The notes below the pieces were generated by a model, which did no database searches, was not told the DNA's origin, and saw only the letters and a list, made by a program, of their open reading frames with translations. From contig NZ_JBEPAK010000005.1 of assembly GCF_040298565.1 (NCBI RefSeq), forward strand, positions 19,333 to 83,332: DNA of 64,000 nucleotides, given 5' to 3'. Shown here piece by piece: positions 41,408-50,211 of the stretch. Every line of letters begins with the position of its first letter. Within the stretch, counting starts at the first letter, position 1. This DNA is from Kitasatospora sp040298565 (GTDB lineage Bacteria; Actinomycetota; Actinomycetes; Streptomycetales; Streptomycetaceae). The position numbers were made by a program, and so were the translations under genes.

Positions 41408-41785
41408 ATGCCGCAGGTGACGGACGCAACACAGGACGGGCTCCCGGCCGACCTGCCACCCTTCGCCGAACTGGTGCTCGACCTGACCGAGCGGATTCCA
41501 CCCGGGCGAGTGATGACCTACGGGGACATCGCCGAGTACCTCGGCCAGGGCGGCCCCCGCCAGGTCGGCCGGGTGATGGCCCTCTACGGCGGCTCGGTGC
41601 CCTGGTGGCGGGTCGTCCGCGCCGACGGCCGCCTGCTGCCCGGGCACGAACACCGCGCCCTCGCCCACTACGGCGAGGAGGGCACCCCGCTGCGCGACCT
41701 CGCCGACCCGCCCCGCGTCGACCTCGCCCGGGCCCGCTGGGACGGACAGCCCGAATCGGCGAAAGCCCCGCGCGAACGGGATTGA
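41408..41785 (+). CDS. alkyltransferase-like (ATL) MGMT-family protein
   Basis: A 125-residue protein of the MGMT DNA-binding fold: FAELVLDLTERIPPGRVMTY, GDIAEYLGQGGPRQVGRVMA, then VPWWRVVRADGRL. The alkyl-accepting PCHRV motif of true O6-methylguanine methyltransferases is replaced by PWWRV, so it cannot repair by alkyl transfer. ATL proteins instead bind O6-alkylguanine and hand the lesion to nucleotide excision repair. ATG after TAGGAGGAAGG. It lies 52 bases upstream of the first AdnAB-like gene, as Rv3204 is near Rv3202c-Rv3201c in mycobacteria. Confidence 0.92.
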   Translation: MPQVTDATQDGLPADLPPFAELVLDLTERIPPGRVMTYGDIAEYLGQGGPRQVGRVMALYGGSVPWWRVVRADGRLLPGHEHRALAHYGEEGTPLRDLADPPRVDLARARWDGQPESAKAPRERD

Positions 41786-41837
41786 CGGGGCAGGATCGTA
41801 GGCTCGATGCGGGCGGGCCCCCGGGCCCGCCCCGGCC

Positions 41838-44800
41838 ATGCCCCCGCACCACCCAGGACCGTCATCCGTGAGCTCCCCCTACCGGCTCGTGCGCAGCCCG
41901 CTCGTCCAGCCCGACCCGCCGACGCTGGACGCCCACCAGCGCGCCGTGGTCGAGCACACCGGCGGCCCGCTGCTCGTCCTCGCCGGACCGGGCACGGGCA
42001 AGACCACCACCCTGGTCGAAGCGGTCGCCCGCCGCATCCAGGACGGCACCGACCCCGAGCGGATCCTCGTCCTCACCTTCAGCCGCAAGGCCGCGATGGA
42101 ACTGCGCGACCGGATGTCCGGCCGCCTCGGCACCAGCGCCGCCGCCCCCCAGGCCACCACCTTCCACTCCTTCTGCTACGGCCTGCTGCGCGCCCACCAG
42201 GACCCCCAGGACTACGCCGAACCGCTGCGGCTGCTCTCCGGCCCCGAGCAGGACGTGATGGTCCGCGAACTGCTCGCCGGCGGCGCCGAGGACGCCAGGC
42301 TCGGCAGCAGCCGCATCCGGTGGCCCCTGGACCTGCGGGCCTGCCTGACCACCCGCGGCTTCGCCGACGAGGTCCGCGCCGTCCTCGCCCGCAGCCGCGA
42401 GCTCGGCCTCGGCGAAGCCGAACTCGAACGCTTCGCCCGCGGCGTCCAGCGCCCCGACTGGGCCGCCGCCGCGCACTTCCTCGCCGACTACCTCGACGTC
42501 CTCGACCTGCGCGGCGTCCTCGACTACGCCGAACTCGTCCACCGCGCCGTCCTGCTCGCCGAACGCCCCGACGTCGGCGAGGAACTCCGGCGGCGCTACG
42601 ACGTCGTCTTCGTCGACGAGTACCAGGACACCGACCCCTCCCAGGTCCGACTGCTGCGCCGGCTCGCCGGCGGCGGACGCGACCTCGTCGCCGTCGGCGA
42701 CCCCGACCAGTCGATCTACGCCTTCCGCGGCGCCGACATCAACGGCATCCTCGACTTCCCGGAGACCTTCCGCCGGGCCGACGGCAGCCCCGCCGAGGTC
42801 AAGGTGCTGCGCGTCTCCCGCCGCTCCGGAGCCGTCCTGCTCGCCGCCTCCCGCGAGATCGCCCGCCGGATGCCGATGGGCCGGCTGCCCGCCGACAAAC
42901 TCGCCCAGCACCGCGCCCTGCTGCCCTCCCGCGAGGGCGGCCGGGTCGAGGTCTACACCTACCCGACCCCCGGCGCCGAGCTCGACTCGATCGCCGACCT
43001 GCTGCGCCGCGCCCACCTGGAGGACGGCGTGCCCTGGGGCGAGATGGCCGTGCTGGTCCGGGCCGGCGCCCGCTCGATACCGGGTGTGCGGCGGGCGCTC
43101 GGCGCGGCCGGCGTGCCGCTGGAGATCGACGGCGACGACCTGCCGCTGCGCGAGGAGCCCGCCGTCGCCCACCTGCTGCTGGCCCTGCGGGTCTGCGCCG
43201 AACAGGCGACCCGGCTCACCGCCCGCGCCGCGCACGGCGACCCGGACCCGGCCGCGGCGGGCGACCAGGATGCGGACTCCGCGGCCGCCACGGACTCCGC
43301 GGACGGCGCGGATCCGCACGCGCCCGGGCCGGAGGGCGACGACGCGCACACCGCCGCGGCGGAGGGCGACGACCCGCTCACCGTCGACCTGGCCCACGCC
43401 CTGCTCACCGGCCCGCTCGGCGGCCTCGACGGCTCCGACCTGCGACGCCTGGGCCGGGCCCTGCGCGAGGAGGAACGCGCCGCCCTGCGCGCCGAAGGCC
43501 GCCCCGGCGCCCCGCGCCCGGCCGGCGAACTGATCCGCGAAGCCCTCGCCGAACCCGAGCGGCTGATCGCCCTCGACCCGGCCGTCGCCCGCCGCGCCCG
43601 CGACCTCGGCACCCTGCTCCGCAAGGTCCGCGAACTCCTCGCCGGCGGCTGCACCGCCGAGGACGCGCTGTGGGAGCTGTGGGACGGCAGCCGCCGCTGG
43701 CGCGAACGCCTGGAACGGGCCGCCCTGCGCGGCGGCGCCGCGGGCCGCAACGCCGACCGCGACCTGGACGCGCTGTGCGCCCTGTTCGAGACCGCCGCCC
43801 GCGCCGAGGAACAGGTCACCGGCCACCGCAGCGCCCTCGACCTGCTCGCCGAACTCGAAGCCCAGGACATCGCCGCCGACACCCTCACCGTGCGCGCCGT
43901 GCGCCCCGAGGCGGTCCGGCTGATGACCGCCCACCGCTCCAAGGGCCTGGAGTGGCGCCTGGTCGTCGTCGCCGGTGTCCAGGACGGCCTCTGGCCCGAC
44001 CTGCGCCGCCGCGGCTCCCTGCTGGAGGCCGACCGGATCGGGCGCGACGGCCTCGCCGAACCGCTCTCCCCGGCCGCCCTCCTCGGCGAGGAGCGCCGCC
44101 TCTTCTACGTCGCCGCCACCCGCGCCAAGGAACGGCTGATCGTCACCGCCGTCAAGGCCCCCGCCGACGACGGCGACGAACCCTCCCGCTTCCTGCGCGA
44201 GCTCTACCGCGAGGACGTCGACCCGCGCACCGGCAAGGTGGTGCGCCGCACCCCGCCGGTCACCGTCGAGGACGTCACCCACCGCCCGCGCCGGCCGCTG
44301 ACGGTCGCCGCCCTGGTCGCCGAGCTGCGCGCCGTCACCGTCGATCCCACCCGCTCGCCGGAACTGCGCCGCGCCGCCGCCGAACGCCTCGCCGTCCTCG
44401 CCGCCGCCACCGACGAGGAGGGCCTGCCGCTGGTGCCCGCCGCCCACCCCGACCGCTGGTGGGGCCTGGACGACGCCACCGCGGCCCCCGAACCGCTGCG
44501 CAGCGCCGACCTGCCCGTACGGCTGTCCGGCAGCGGCCTGGAACAGCTGGAGAACTGCTCGTTGCAGTGGTTCCTGGACAAGGAGGTCAAGGCCCGCGTC
44601 CCCGGCTCCGCCGCCCAGGGCTTCGGCAACGTGGTGCACGCCCTCGCCGACGAGGTCGGCTCCGGCCGCACCCCCGCCGACCTCGCCGTCCTCATGGAAC
44701 GCCTGGACACCGTCTGGGACGCCCTCGCCTTCGACGCCCCCTGGAAGTCCCAGCAGGAGAAGACCGAGGCCCGCGCCGCCCTGGAGCGCTTCCTCAACTG

Positions 44801-45314
44801 GCACGTCCTGGAACGCGGCCGCGACGTCGTCGCCACCGAGCACGACTTCGACGTCACCCTCGACGTCGGCGGCGTCTCGGTGCGCATCCGCGGCTCCATG
44901 GACCGGATCGAGAAGGACCACGCCGGGCGCGCCTACGTCGTCGACTTCAAGACCGGCAAGCAGATCCCCACCGACAAGTCCCTGCCCGAGCACAAGCAGC
45001 TCGCCGTCTACCAGCTGGCCGTGCGCGCCGGCGCCCTCAACGAGCTGCCCGGCTTCACCGCCCACCCGCCGTCCACCGGCGGCGCCGAACTCGTCCACCT
45101 GCGCGAACCCGCCGCCAAGGCCGCCCAGGACGCCCCCAAGGTGCAGCGCCAGGAGCCGCCCGAGGGCGAGCCGTGGATCGAGAACCTGCTCGCCGAGGCC
45201 GCCGGCAAGGTCCTCGCCGAGCGCTTCGTCCCGCGGACCGGCAGCGGCTGCGACCGCTGCGCCTTCCGCCGCAGCTGCTCGGCCCAGCGGGACGGCGCCC
45301 AGCTCGTCGAGTAG
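41838..45314 (+). CDS. AdnAB-type UvrD-family helicase with Fe-S RecB nuclease domain
   Basis: A 1158-residue protein from the ATG at 41838. SF1A helicase motifs: LDAHQRAVVEHTGGPLLVLA (Q motif), AGPGTGKTTTLVEA, VFVDEYQDTDPSQ, VGDPDQSIYAFRGAD and MTAHRSKGLEWRLVVVAGV. An Ala/Asp-rich insert lies around residues 465-515. The nuclease domain is C-terminal: ENCSLQWFLDKEV, SMDRIEKDHAGRAYVVDFKT, and GCDRCAFRRSCSAQ, together the four cysteines of an AddB/AdnA-like [4Fe-4S] nuclease. It pairs with the next gene as a double-strand-break end-resection machine. By position it matches mycobacterial Rv3202c (AdnA), but I have not named it because A/B assignment needs alignment. Confidence 0.9.
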   Translation: MPPHHPGPSSVSSPYRLVRSPLVQPDPPTLDAHQRAVVEHTGGPLLVLAGPGTGKTTTLVEAVARRIQDGTDPERILVLTFSRKAAMELRDRMSGRLGTSAAAPQATTFHSFCYGLLRAHQDPQDYAEPLRLLSGPEQDVMVRELLAGGAEDARLGSSRIRWPLDLRACLTTRGFADEVRAVLARSRELGLGEAELERFARGVQRPDWAAAAHFLADYLDVLDLRGVLDYAELVHRAVLLAERPDVGEELRRRYDVVFVDEYQDTDPSQVRLLRRLAGGGRDLVAVGDPDQSIYAFRGADINGILDFPETFRRADGSPAEVKVLRVSRRSGAVLLAASREIARRMPMGRLPADKLAQHRALLPSREGGRVEVYTYPTPGAELDSIADLLRRAHLEDGVPWGEMAVLVRAGARSIPGVRRALGAAGVPLEIDGDDLPLREEPAVAHLLLALRVCAEQATRLTARAAHGDPDPAAAGDQDADSAAATDSADGADPHAPGPEGDDAHTAAAEGDDPLTVDLAHALLTGPLGGLDGSDLRRLGRALREEERAALRAEGRPGAPRPAGELIREALAEPERLIALDPAVARRARDLGTLLRKVRELLAGGCTAEDALWELWDGSRRWRERLERAALRGGAAGRNADRDLDALCALFETAARAEEQVTGHRSALDLLAELEAQDIAADTLTVRAVRPEAVRLMTAHRSKGLEWRLVVVAGVQDGLWPDLRRRGSLLEADRIGRDGLAEPLSPAALLGEERRLFYVAATRAKERLIVTAVKAPADDGDEPSRFLRELYREDVDPRTGKVVRRTPPVTVEDVTHRPRRPLTVAALVAELRAVTVDPTRSPELRRAAAERLAVLAAATDEEGLPLVPAAHPDRWWGLDDATAAPEPLRSADLPVRLSGSGLEQLENCSLQWFLDKEVKARVPGSAAQGFGNVVHALADEVGSGRTPADLAVLMERLDTVWDALAFDAPWKSQQEKTEARAALERFLNWHVLERGRDVVATEHDFDVTLDVGGVSVRIRGSMDRIEKDHAGRAYVVDFKTGKQIPTDKSLPEHKQLAVYQLAVRAGALNELPGFTAHPPSTGGAELVHLREPAAKAAQDAPKVQRQEPPEGEPWIENLLAEAAGKVLAERFVPRTGSGCDRCAFRRSCSAQRDGAQLVE

Positions 45315-45329
45315 CCGGCGCGCGCCGTC

Positions 45330-45505
45330 GGGGGGGGGGGGGGGGCTGCCGTGTGCCGTCGGGTGGCTGCCGTGCGCCGTCGGGCGGCCGTCGGGTGAGC
45401 GTCGGACGGCAGCCGTGCCCCGCCGGGTGCCGTCGGGCGGCCGTCGGGTGAGCGTCGGGTGAGTGTCGGGCGGCCGTCGGGTGGCCGTGGAGTAGCCAGG
45501 GTCAC
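45330..45505. repeat. G16 homopolymer and GCCGTCGGGTG-type tandem array
   Basis: Sixteen consecutive G at 45330-45345 are followed by about 160 bases built from variants of an 11-base unit, GCCGTCGGGTG/GCGTCGGGTGA (for example GTCGGGCGGCCGTCGGGTGA twice). It lies in the space between the two helicase-nuclease genes and is not coding. Confidence 0.85.
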
Positions 45506-45552
45506 CCCGGCCGGGCGCCCGGAGTGTCGGCCCCGCCCGTTAACGTTGCGGG

Positions 45553-48500
45553 GTGACCGCCGTGCTCAGCCATCCCGACCAGCTCAAGGAGCTGCTGGGC
45601 ATCCCGTTCAACCGGGAGCAGATGGCGGCCATCGGCGCCCCCCTCGCCCCGGCCGTGATCGTCGCCGGCGCGGGCTCCGGCAAGACCACCGTGATGGCCG
45701 CCCGGGTCGTCTGGCTGGTCGGCTCCGGCGCCGTGCGGCCCGAGGAGGTCCTCGGCCTCACCTTCACCAACAAGGCCGCCGGCGAACTCGCCGAACGCGT
45801 CCGCGCCGCCCTGCGGGTCTGCGGGCTCGGGGTGCCCCCGGCCGAAGGCTGGGAGCGAACCGCCGACCGCGGCGACACCGAACCGCTCGGCGAGCCGGAG
45901 ATCTCCACCTACCACGCCTTCGCCGGCCGCCTCCTCAAGGAGCACGGCCTGCGCATCGGCATCGAACCGGACGTCCGGCTGCTCGCCGACGCCACCCGCT
46001 TCCAGCTCGCCGCCAAGGTGCTGCGGACCGCCCGCGGCCCCTTCCCCCACCTCACCGGCACCTTCGCCAACCTCGTCGCCGACCTCACCGCCCTGGACGG
46101 CGAACTCGCCGAACACCTCGTCGAGCCGCAGGCCCTGCGCGCCTTCGACGAGGAACTGCTCGACACCCTCGCCACCGTCAAGCTCGGCAACGACGACCTG
46201 CGCGCCGTCCCCGCCACCGCCCGCGCCCGGCTGGAGCTGCTGCGCCTGGTCGAGGACTACCGGCGCCGCAAGCAGACCGCCGGACTGATGGACTTCGGCG
46301 ACCAGATAGCCGCCGCCGCCCGCCTCGCCCAGCAGCGCCCCGAGGTCGGCGAACTGCTGCGCGGCCAGTACCGGGTCGTCCTGCTCGACGAGTACCAGGA
46401 CACCTCCGTCGCCCAACGCCTCATGCTCGCAGGCCTGTTCGGCGCCGGTCCCGACGAGCGGGGCACCGGCCACCCGGTGACCGCCGTCGGCGACCCCTGC
46501 CAGGCCATCTACGGCTGGCGCGGCGCCTCCGTCGCCAACCTCGACGACTTCCCCCGGCACTTCCCCCAGGCGGACGGCCGCCCCGCCGACCGCTACTCGC
46601 TCAGCGAGAACCGCCGCAGCGGCGGACGGCTGCTCGACTTCGCCAACGACCTCGCCGCCCCGCTGCGCGCCGTCCACGAGGGCGTCGAGGCGCTGCGCCC
46701 GGCCCCCGGCGCCGAGCAGGACGGCTACGTCCGGGCCGCGCTGCTGCCCACCCATGCCGAGGAGATCGACTGGCTCGCCGACTCGATCGCCCACCTGGTG
46801 CGCACCGGCACCGCGCCCGGCCGGATCGCCGTGCTGTGCCGCGGCAGCGCCGCCTTCCCGGACATCCACGCCGCGCTCGTCGCCCGCGAGGTGCCGGTAG
46901 AGGTGGTCGGCCTCGGCGGCCTGCTGCAACTGCCCGAGGTCGCCGACCTGGTGGCGGTCTGCGAGGTGCTGCACGACCCGACCGCCAACGCCGCCCTGGT
47001 GCGCCTGCTGATCGGCCCGCGCTGGCGGATCGGCCCGCGCGACCTCGCCCTGCTCGGCCGCCGGGCCGCCGCCCTGGTGCGCACCGACCGGCCCGAGGGC
47101 GTGGAGGCGCTGGCGGCCGCCGTCGCCGAGGCCGACCCCACCGAGACCATCTCGCTGGCCGACGCCGTGGAGACCTTCCTCACCTCCCCGGCCGACGACG
47201 GGGACCAGCCGGACGACCTGCCGTTCTCCGCCGAGGCCAGGGTCCGCTTCGCCCGGCTCGCCGCCGAACTGCGCGAGTTGCGCCGCTCGCTCGCCGACCC
47301 GCTGATGGACGTGCTGCACCGGGTGCTCGCCGTCACCGGCCTGGAGGTCGAACTCGCCGCCTCGCCCAAGGCGCTGGCGGCCCGGCGGCGCGAGACCCTG
47401 CACGCCTTCCTGGACGTCGCCGCCTCCTTCGCGGACCTCGACGGCGACCCGGGCCTGGGCGCCTTCCTCGGCTTCCTGCACGCCGCCCAGCAGTACGAGC
47501 GCGGCCTGGACAGCAGCCTGCCCGGCGGCGAGGACACCGTGAAGGTGCTCACCGCCCACAAGTCCAAGGGCCTGGAGTGGGACGTGGTGGCCGTCCCCGG
47601 CCTGGTGAAGGGCGCCTTCCCCTCCGCGACCGCGCGCGAACGCTGGACCAGCAGCAAGCGCGTCCTCCCGCACGCCCTGCGCGGCGACCGCGCCACCCTC
47701 CCCGACGTCCGCGGCGGCTGGAACGGCAAGTCCATGGCCGCGTTCAAGAAGGAACTGGCCGAGCACTCCGGCACCGAGGAGCTGCGCCTCGGGTACGTCG
47801 CGTTCACCCGCCCCCGTGCGCTGCTGCTGGCCTCCGGCCACTGGTGGGGGCCCAGCCAGAAGACCGTCCGCGGGCCGTCCGCGTTCCTGGAGCGGCTGCG
47901 CGAGCACTGCGAGCGGCCCGGAACCGGCGAGGTCGAGCACTGGGCCGAGCCGCCCGAGAAGGGCGCGGAGAACCCGGCACTGGCCGCCGCCGTCGAGCGC
48001 CCCTGGCCGCTGCCGCTGGACCCGGCCGCCCAGCACGCCCGCCGCCGGGTCGCCGCGGTGGTGCGCGAGCGGCTCGCCGGGGCTCCGGCACCCGAACCCG
48101 AACCGATGGCGGTGGAGGACCAGCGGCAGGTCGCCTCCTGGGACCGCGACCTCACCGCGCTGCTCGGCGAGTTGGAACGCTCCCGGCGCACCGCCCGCGA
48201 GGTGCCGCTGCCCGCCGCGCTGTCCGCCACCCAGCTGCTGCGCCTGGCCGCCGACCAGGACGGCTTCGCCCGCGACCTGGCCCGGCCGATGCCGCGCCCC
48301 CCGCAGCCCGCCGCCCGGCGCGGCACCCGCTTCCACGCCTGGGTGCAGTCCCGGATCGAGCCGCTGCTGCTGATCGAGCCGGGCGCACTGCCCGGCGCCG
48401 ACGACGACGGCATCGAGGACGAACAGGACCTGGAGCGGCTCAAGGAGGCGTTCCTGCGCACCCCGTACGCCGAGCGCAGGCCCCACCGGGTGGAGGCGCC

Positions 48501-48813
48501 GTTCCAGCTGGTGCTGGCGGGCCGGGTGGTGCGCGGCCGGATCGACGCGGTCTACCGGGACGGTGACGTGCTGTCAGAATCCGGTGGGACGTCACGCTAC
48601 GAAGTGGTGGACTGGAAGACCCACCGCGAGGAGACCGCCGACCCGCTGCAGCTCGCGGTCTACCGGCTCGCCTGGGCGGAGCAGGCGGGCGTCGATCCCG
48701 AGCAGGTCACGGCTTCGTTCCTGTACGTCCGCAGCGGGCGGATCGTCCGTCTGGCAGGACTTCCCGGCCGAAAAGAGTTGGAACGGCTCCTGATCGGGAA
48801 CAGTGATAAATGA
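45553..48813 (+). CDS. second AdnAB-type UvrD-family helicase-nuclease
   Basis: A 1086-residue protein with a GTG start. Motifs: LGIPFNREQMAAIGAPLAPA, AGAGSGKTTVMAARV (Walker A), GLTFTNKAAGELAERVRAAL, VLLDEYQDTSVAQRLM, VGDPCQAIYGWRGAS, LTAHKSKGLEWDVVAVPGLV and YVAFTRPRALLL. The C-terminal RecB-type nuclease has GRIDAVYRDGDV, EVVDWKTHREETADPLQLAV and a YRLAW helix; the Fe-S cysteines of its partner are absent. It is separated from the partner by a 238-base repeat-rich spacer. Together they should resect and unwind DNA ends for recombination. It corresponds by order to mycobacterial Rv3201c (AdnB). Confidence 0.9.
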   Translation: MTAVLSHPDQLKELLGIPFNREQMAAIGAPLAPAVIVAGAGSGKTTVMAARVVWLVGSGAVRPEEVLGLTFTNKAAGELAERVRAALRVCGLGVPPAEGWERTADRGDTEPLGEPEISTYHAFAGRLLKEHGLRIGIEPDVRLLADATRFQLAAKVLRTARGPFPHLTGTFANLVADLTALDGELAEHLVEPQALRAFDEELLDTLATVKLGNDDLRAVPATARARLELLRLVEDYRRRKQTAGLMDFGDQIAAAARLAQQRPEVGELLRGQYRVVLLDEYQDTSVAQRLMLAGLFGAGPDERGTGHPVTAVGDPCQAIYGWRGASVANLDDFPRHFPQADGRPADRYSLSENRRSGGRLLDFANDLAAPLRAVHEGVEALRPAPGAEQDGYVRAALLPTHAEEIDWLADSIAHLVRTGTAPGRIAVLCRGSAAFPDIHAALVAREVPVEVVGLGGLLQLPEVADLVAVCEVLHDPTANAALVRLLIGPRWRIGPRDLALLGRRAAALVRTDRPEGVEALAAAVAEADPTETISLADAVETFLTSPADDGDQPDDLPFSAEARVRFARLAAELRELRRSLADPLMDVLHRVLAVTGLEVELAASPKALAARRRETLHAFLDVAASFADLDGDPGLGAFLGFLHAAQQYERGLDSSLPGGEDTVKVLTAHKSKGLEWDVVAVPGLVKGAFPSATARERWTSSKRVLPHALRGDRATLPDVRGGWNGKSMAAFKKELAEHSGTEELRLGYVAFTRPRALLLASGHWWGPSQKTVRGPSAFLERLREHCERPGTGEVEHWAEPPEKGAENPALAAAVERPWPLPLDPAAQHARRRVAAVVRERLAGAPAPEPEPMAVEDQRQVASWDRDLTALLGELERSRRTAREVPLPAALSATQLLRLAADQDGFARDLARPMPRPPQPAARRGTRFHAWVQSRIEPLLLIEPGALPGADDDGIEDEQDLERLKEAFLRTPYAERRPHRVEAPFQLVLAGRVVRGRIDAVYRDGDVLSESGGTSRYEVVDWKTHREETADPLQLAVYRLAWAEQAGVDPEQVTASFLYVRSGRIVRLAGLPGRKELERLLIGNSDK

Positions 48814-49004
48814 GTCACGCAGAGCATCCAAGTCATCATGGCAGTGCCCGAAACCTGTGCGTCATGCACGTTTCGTGCCTATTGTGGGGTCGGTAACCGG
48901 TCAACCCCCGCGCTCCGGCCGCCAGCGAGGCCCGCATTCCCTAACCCTCAGTCATCACAGCAGGTGCCCCCCGGCACCGGCGTCTTCTGCTGGAGAGTCC
49001 GAAG

Positions 49005-50192
49005 TTGAGCGCGACCGGATGGATCAGAGAGCGGTTCACCGGGCCGACCCCGGGACCCGCCCCGGGCGCGACCGGCACCTGGCCGAGGACGGCGCTCGCG
49101 CTGCCCCTCCTCGGCATGGTGCTGATCGTCGTCCTCGACTACCTCAGCGGCACCGAGGTGACGGTCGAACCCGCCCTCACCGCCGTTCCCGCGCTGGCCG
49201 CCGTGGTCAGCCACCGTACCTGGTACCCGCTCGTCATCGGCCTGTGCACCGAGACGGCGGCCTTCCTGATGGCCTTCCGCAGCGACGCGCTCGGCGAGTC
49301 CGTGCACGCCGCCAGCGTCATCGCGATCCTGCTCGTCGCCACGATCGGCTGGGTCAGCGCCACCCTGAGGCTGCGCCAGGAGCGCGCCCTCGCCGACGCC
49401 CAACTGGTCGCCTCCATCGCCCGCCGCGTCCTGCTGCGGCCCGTCCCCGAGAGGGTCGGCAGCGTGCGCGCCGCCGTCCACTACGAGGCCGCCGCCGCGC
49501 ACGCCCGCATCGGCGGCGACCTGTACGAGGTCGTCAACACCCGCCACGGCGTCCGGGCCGTGGTCGGCGACGTCCGCGGCAAGGGCCTCGGCGCCGTCGA
49601 GACCGCCGCCGCCGTCCTCGGCGCCTTCCGCGAGGCCGCCCACCAGGAACCAGCCCTCGACCGGGTCGCCGGCTGGCTGGCCGTCAGCCTCGACCGCGCC
49701 CTCCACGAGAACGACCACCCCGGCGTGGAGGAGGAGTTCGTCACCCTGGTGCTGATCGGCGTCGGCCCCGACGGCACCGCCGAACTCGTCAACTGCGGGC
49801 ACCCCGCACCGCTGCTGCTCCGCGAGGCCACCGTCCAACCGCTCGAACTCGCGGAGACCGTCCCGCCGTTGGGCGTCCTCGACCCGGCCGACGTGCACCC
49901 CCCGGTCCACCACGTCCCGCTCCGCGGCGGCGACCGGATCCTGCTGTTCACCGACGGCGTGATCGAGGCCCGCGACCGCGCCGGCACCTTCTACCCGCTC
50001 GCCGAACGCCTCCCGCGCTGCGCCGACGGCCGCCCCGCCGACGTCCTCCAGCGCCTGCACGAGGACGTCGTGCGCCACGTCGGCCGGCAACTCGGCGACG
50101 ACGCGGCCATGCTGCTCCTGCAGTACGACCCCCAGCCGACCCCGCCCGTCCACCTCCCGCACCAGAACGGGGCCCTGAGCCACCTCAACTAG
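49005..50192 (+). CDS. membrane-bound PP2C/SpoIIE-type serine phosphatase
   Basis: A 395-residue protein read from a TTG eight bases after GGAGAG; no other in-frame start precedes the first span. Membrane spans occupy about residues 28-115 (LALPLLGMVLIVVLDYLSG, ALTAVPALAAVVSHRTWYPL, ASVIAILLVATIGWVSATL). The phosphatase domain is about residues 130-375 with RIGGDLYEVVNTRHGVRAVV, GDVRGKGLGAVETAAAVLG, EFVTLVLIGVGPDG, NCGHPAPLLL and ILLFTDGVIEARD, so the metal-binding Asp residues are present. There is no sensor domain such as PAS or GAF. It probably dephosphorylates an anti-anti-sigma factor, though no such partner is nearby. Confidence 0.9.
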   Translation: MSATGWIRERFTGPTPGPAPGATGTWPRTALALPLLGMVLIVVLDYLSGTEVTVEPALTAVPALAAVVSHRTWYPLVIGLCTETAAFLMAFRSDALGESVHAASVIAILLVATIGWVSATLRLRQERALADAQLVASIARRVLLRPVPERVGSVRAAVHYEAAAAHARIGGDLYEVVNTRHGVRAVVGDVRGKGLGAVETAAAVLGAFREAAHQEPALDRVAGWLAVSLDRALHENDHPGVEEEFVTLVLIGVGPDGTAELVNCGHPAPLLLREATVQPLELAETVPPLGVLDPADVHPPVHHVPLRGGDRILLFTDGVIEARDRAGTFYPLAERLPRCADGRPADVLQRLHEDVVRHVGRQLGDDAAMLLLQYDPQPTPPVHLPHQNGALSHLN

Positions 50193-50211
50193 GGCCCCGG
50201 CGGCTCCGCGG

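Noticed and set aside
41408..41785. True O6-methylguanine-DNA methyltransferase
   Set aside because: The acceptor cysteine motif PCHRV is replaced by PWWRV, so it is an ATL protein.
41862..48486. Two long minus-strand frames (about 1000 codons each) opposite the helicase-nuclease genes
   Set aside because: They mirror the codon-phase pattern of the plus-strand genes, have Gly/Ala/Val-rich sequence and no family motif, while the plus-strand frames hold complete helicase and nuclease motifs.
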